DNA from: Nitrospinaceae bacterium
Lineage (GTDB): Bacteria > Nitrospinota > Nitrospinia > Nitrospinales > Nitrospinaceae
Assembly (NCBI GenBank): GCA_029261615.1
Contig: JAJDAX010000236.1
Span: 1 to 7,885 of the forward strand
Direction of reading: 5' to 3'
DNA: 7,885 nucleotides
Each line of letters opens with the position of its first letter. Positions within the stretch are counted from its first letter, which is position 1. Below, one piece after another: positions 5,860 through 7,885 of this stretch. The notes under the pieces were generated by a model. It searched no databases and was not told the DNA's origin. It was given only the letters and a program-made list of their open reading frames with translations. A program made the translations under genes and the position numbers.

Positions 5860-6926
5860 AATCCAGTTTCATCAAAGTTGTCGCCATCAACCTTTTGGTT
5901 ATCTTCTTTCTCCTGATTGCACTGGAAGGAGCAACAAGTCTGTTCCTTGCTTACCGAGATACCTCGCATGCAACGTCAGGGGAATTTGTCGCTGAGGTCA
6001 AGCACACCCAATTCGATGATTTACTCGGCTGGGTCAACAAACCCAACGTCCGCATTGACGACATGTATGGCAAAGATGTCTATCTTGCGACCAATGCGCA
6101 GGGCTTCCGTAATGAGAACGATTTCCCCCCTAAAAAGAAACCCGGCCTGCGGCGCGCTCTATGCGTGGGCGACTCCTTCACCCTCGGTTATGGCGTGAGC
6201 AACAAACAAACCTGGTGCCATGCGTTATCGGAAAGCATACCGAAACTGGAAACGGTGAACATGGGGCAGGGTGGCTACGGGGTGGATCAGGCTTATCTGT
6301 GGTACCAGCGCGATGGGGTCAAGCTTGAGCACGACCTGGTTATTTTTGCTTTCATTACTTCGGATTTTTATAGAATGCAGAAAAAGGATTTTAACGGATT
6401 CTCCAAGCCCTTCCTGGAATTGCAAAACGGCTCATTGAAGACGTCTCCTCCCCGTAAGCCGGACGACTCATCCCGCACCTCCAAAGAGGGTTCATCCTTC
6501 GGCGGTTTTTTGAGTCAATTGCGGACGGTAAAGTTTTTTCAAAAACTGATGTGGAAATTAAAACTATGGGGAACGACCGATGGAGTACTGTCTCCCGGCG
6601 CAAAAAATATTTCGGCAGCTCTATTTGAAGATATGCAAACCATCGGGCAACAAAATAAATCCAGGCTACTACTGGTTCATCTGCCCAACGCCGATGATTA
6701 CCCTGCCAACATTAAAACAGATGCCCTGGGAAAAACCATTAAAGGGATGGCCGCCGAAAAGGGCATTCCCTATATCAGTGTCGTCGAAAACCTGCAGGCA
6801 CTGCCTTCAGGCTTTGACGCGCAAATTTTATTTGAGTATGGCAACCGCCACTACAACGCCAAAGGCAATCAGTGGGTCGCACGCCAGCTCCAACCGGAAG
6901 TGCAAAAAATCATTTCCCGAGATTGA
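5856..6926 (+). CDS. Membrane-anchored SGNH/GDSL-type hydrolase or acyltransferase
   Basis: This 356-residue protein has one N-terminal membrane segment (about 8-32), putting the rest outside the cytoplasm. A TNAQGFRNE segment (79-87) precedes the catalytic domain, as in SGNH proteins of polysaccharide loci. Block I is CVGDSFTLGYG (103-113) with nucleophile Ser107. Block II is NMGQGGYGVDQ (135-145). Block III reads ITSDFYRM (167-174) where GND is usual. Block V is NRHYNAKGN (330-338) with His332, where the usual Asp two or three residues before His is Asn330 or Gly329. Related proteins O-acetylate or deacetylate extracellular polysaccharides or handle acyl groups; no acyltransferase membrane domain is present here. 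The low-complexity Ser/Pro/Lys stretch at about 193-215 is likely a flexible loop. It overlaps the radical SAM gene by four bases (ATGA), so the two are probably co-translated. Fold confident, activity uncertain. Confidence 0.83.
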   Translation: MKSSFIKVVAINLLVIFFLLIALEGATSLFLAYRDTSHATSGEFVAEVKHTQFDDLLGWVNKPNVRIDDMYGKDVYLATNAQGFRNENDFPPKKKPGLRRALCVGDSFTLGYGVSNKQTWCHALSESIPKLETVNMGQGGYGVDQAYLWYQRDGVKLEHDLVIFAFITSDFYRMQKKDFNGFSKPFLELQNGSLKTSPPRKPDDSSRTSKEGSSFGGFLSQLRTVKFFQKLMWKLKLWGTTDGVLSPGAKNISAALFEDMQTIGQQNKSRLLLVHLPNADDYPANIKTDALGKTIKGMAAEKGIPYISVVENLQALPSGFDAQILFEYGNRHYNAKGNQWVARQLQPEVQKIISRD

Positions 6927-6995
6927 TTGTTTTTTAAATTTCGCCAGTCAAATTTTTCGGTTCCAAACTAATACTCAGCGAAGAATTCATTTATC

Positions 6996-7187
6996 CTACT
7001 CTTCCCCGGCTTTCTTCAGTTTATCTTCCATCGATTTGACGGCGTTGTTCACGGCGTCCTCAGCCTTTTTAATTGTTTCCTTCGGAATTTTTCCGCGCTT
7101 TTCAGCTTCCTTTTCCTGCTCCCCGCAGCCGCCTACAAAAAGCGTCAGTACCAAAATTCCTACAGTTAGCCATATCTTTGGTTTCAT
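6996..7187 (-). CDS. Small lipoprotein, 63 residues, function unknown
   Basis: From the ATG at 7187 the protein opens MKPKIWLTVG and has a classical lipoprotein signal ending in the lipobox VGGC with Cys21. The mature part is about 43 residues, highly charged and rich in Lys and Glu, with a regular heptad-like spacing (AEDAVNNAVKSMEDKL) that predicts an amphipathic helix or short coiled coil. An in-frame ATG at 7292 would add 35 residues before the signal peptide, which is implausible; the ribosome site at 7197-7200 supports the inner start. The gene is convergent with the SGNH gene, 69 bases away. I recognise no family. It is probably an inner- or outer-membrane-tethered periplasmic peptide. 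Confidence 0.75.
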   Translation of the reverse strand: MKPKIWLTVGILVLTLFVGGCGEQEKEAEKRGKIPKETIKKAEDAVNNAVKSMEDKLKKAGEE

Positions 7188-7196
7188 ACTTGATTT

Positions 7197-7200
7197 CTCC
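7197..7200 (-). promoter_or_regulatory. Ribosome binding site that decides the small lipoprotein start
   Basis: GGAG on the minus strand lies nine bases before the ATG at 7187. It favours this start over the upstream in-frame ATG at 7292, which would bury the signal peptide. Confidence 0.65.
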
Positions 7201-7410
7201 CATGACAAAGATTCATCTAATAAAGAATAGTTCACTCGGCAGACTTCTCCAAGACAATCCCGGAATTCCGCTGCAGTCTGGTTTTGTTGCAAAATTTTCC
7301 CGATTTATCGCCCAATCATCAGGCAAATTGACAGGAAAACCTGCCGAATAGGTGAAAAATACCCAGTCAACGGCCACGATTTCGAGGTCAAATTCAGGAA
7401 ATTTCGGTAT

Positions 7411-7438
7411 TTTCCCTTAAAAAAGAATGTGTTATAGT
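7411..7438 (+). promoter_or_regulatory. Promoter candidate for the RsbW-like gene
   Basis: TATAGT at 7433-7438 matches the sigma70 -10 at five of six bases. The region 16-17 bases upstream (TTTTCC or TTTCCC at about 7410-7416) is a poor -35, so this could be a weak or activator-dependent promoter, or one for another sigma factor. A start near 7445 would place the hairpin at the very 5' end of the transcript. Confidence 0.35.
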
Positions 7439-7447
7439 ATTAACATC

Positions 7448-7490
7448 ACTTACAGGTGGAAGGGGGGAGTACATAGCCACCTGTTGAAGT
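7448..7490 (+). promoter_or_regulatory. Leader hairpin with G-rich loop
   Basis: ACTT-ACAGGTGG at 7448-7459 pairs with CCACCTGT-(TG)-AAGT at 7477-7490: eight continuous pairs, a two-base bulge, then four more. The 17-base loop contains six consecutive G and an AGGGGGGAG stretch that resembles a strong ribosome site, although no start codon of the downstream frame follows at the right distance. It ends 36 bases before the RsbW-like ATG, which itself lacks a good ribosome site. No known riboswitch or terminator matches; there is no T-run suited to termination. Confidence 0.5.
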
Positions 7491-7526
7491 TTTCCTTTAA
7501 CAATTTAAATTCCAATAAGTTAGCCT

Positions 7527-7885
7527 ATGGACTCCAAACCAGTCAAACTCATCATCCCGAGCGATGCCAAGTATTTGAGTCTCACTCGCAAAGTCATCGA
7601 GCATTTCCTCAGTTACAAGGAAGTTCCGCCGGACTTGATCTACAAAGTGGTCCTGTGTGTGGACGAAGCCTGCTCCAATATTATCAAATACAGCTACGAT
7701 GGTAAGGAAGATTGCCCGATCGAGATCACATTTCGCCTGGAAAACGACGAGTTTTCCGTCGAGGTACAGGATTTTGGCAAGCAATGCGATACAAAATCGT
7801 TCCAGCCGCGTGACCTTGAGAATATTCGGCCCGGCGGTCTCGGCACCCTGTTCATCAATTCCATTATGGATAACGTTCATTACTG
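7527..7885 (+). CDS. RsbW-type anti-sigma factor kinase (HATPase), 3' end cut by window edge
   Basis: A GHKL-fold ATPase of the anti-sigma serine kinase type; 119 codons are visible. The N-box is CVDEACSNIIKYSY (44-57), with Glu47 as the likely catalytic base and Asn51 binding magnesium. The G1 box is VQDFGKQCD (80-88), and the glycine-rich G2 box RPGGLGTLFI is at 101-110, followed by MDNVHY. Family members bind a sigma factor or other partner and phosphorylate an STAS-domain anti-anti-sigma protein in the cytoplasm. The ATG is the first start after an in-frame TAG and has no clear ribosome site. The visible length nearly equals a typical 130-160 residue RsbW domain, so it may end soon or continue into another domain. 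The partner genes are probably downstream, outside the window. The family call is firm. Confidence 0.88.
   Translation, partial: MDSKPVKLIIPSDAKYLSLTRKVIEHFLSYKEVPPDLIYKVVLCVDEACSNIIKYSYDGKEDCPIEITFRLENDEFSVEVQDFGKQCDTKSFQPRDLENIRPGGLGTLFINSIMDNVHY

Larger units (their letters stand above)
7188..7526. other. Intergenic region, 339 bases, between divergent genes
   Basis: It lies between the small lipoprotein gene (minus) and the RsbW-like gene (plus). It holds the lipoprotein ribosome site, a 10-base palindrome CGGAATTCCG at 7261-7270 framed by CAGACT and AGTCTG arms, a promoter-like TATAGT at 7433-7438 and a G-rich-loop hairpin at 7448-7490. No tRNA, transposon end or additional convincing gene is seen. 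Confidence 0.6.

Noticed and set aside
6904..6935. Possible terminator AAAAAATCA with TGATTGTTTTTT at the SGNH stop
   Set aside because: The stem is nearly all A-T with a bulged G and overlaps the coding end, so it is too weak to call.
6580..7230. 216-codon plus-strand ORF
   Set aside because: It overlaps the SGNH gene in another frame and runs antisense through the small lipoprotein; its sequence is low quality.
7261..7276. Adjacent palindromes CGGAATTCCG and CTGCAG
   Set aside because: Short palindromes of this size arise by chance, and nothing nearby suggests a binding or integration site.
6996..7292. 98-residue form of the small lipoprotein
   Set aside because: The 35 extra N-terminal residues would precede a complete lipoprotein signal peptide, and a good ribosome site supports the start at 7187.
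7427..7705. 92-codon plus-strand ORF through the leader hairpin
   Set aside because: It overlaps the RsbW-like gene in another frame and reads through the hairpin; there is no protein-like pattern.
7497..7880. 127-codon minus-strand ORF
   Set aside because: It is antisense to the RsbW-like gene, whose N, G1 and G2 boxes are clear.

Overview
The window reads as part of a cell-surface polysaccharide (exopolysaccharide, capsule or O-antigen) locus of a Gram-negative-type bacterium. The Gram-negative assignment rests on two proteins with lipobox signal peptides, nucleotide-sugar synthesis genes of the O-antigen type, and a membrane-anchored SGNH protein. Base composition is about half G+C by eye. 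I cannot place the taxon firmly; a Nitrospinota- or Desulfobacterota-like lineage is only a guess. No rRNA, tRNA, CRISPR array, insertion sequence or phage gene is visible.

Left arm, minus strand (about 4100 down to 1). The likely transcription order is a lipoprotein with a five-bladed glycoside-hydrolase-like beta-propeller (2855-4099), a glucose-1-phosphate cytidylyltransferase-like enzyme (2114-2818), and an SDR dehydratase most like CDP-glucose 4,6-dehydratase (1149-2114). The two enzymes overlap by one base at a TAATG junction. Together they would make CDP-glucose and then CDP-4-keto-6-deoxyglucose, the entry to CDP-linked deoxy and dideoxy sugars. A terminator-like pair of hairpins lies at 1055-1098. 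Beyond it a family 2 glycosyltransferase starts at 974 and runs off the left edge.

Central divergent region (4100-4665). About 566 bases separate the two arms. They hold a repeated TTGCCA motif, a 31-codon minus-strand ORF that looks protein-like, a weak promoter candidate, and a leader that can fold in two mutually exclusive ways before the radical SAM gene.

Right arm, plus strand (4666-6926). A radical SAM protein with a SPASM-like cysteine-rich C-terminus overlaps a membrane-anchored SGNH/GDSL-type protein by four bases (ATGA). Their coupling beside a nucleotide-sugar operon suggests a joint modification step on a glycan or surface molecule, but the substrate is unknown. The SGNH protein keeps the nucleophile Ser and the His but differs at the usual Asn and Asp positions.

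Right end. A 63-residue lipoprotein (6996-7187, minus) converges on the SGNH gene. After a 339-base gap with a promoter-like element and a strong G-rich-loop hairpin, an RsbW-type anti-sigma-factor kinase (HATPase) begins at 7527 and is cut by the window edge. That gene probably belongs to a separate regulatory unit.
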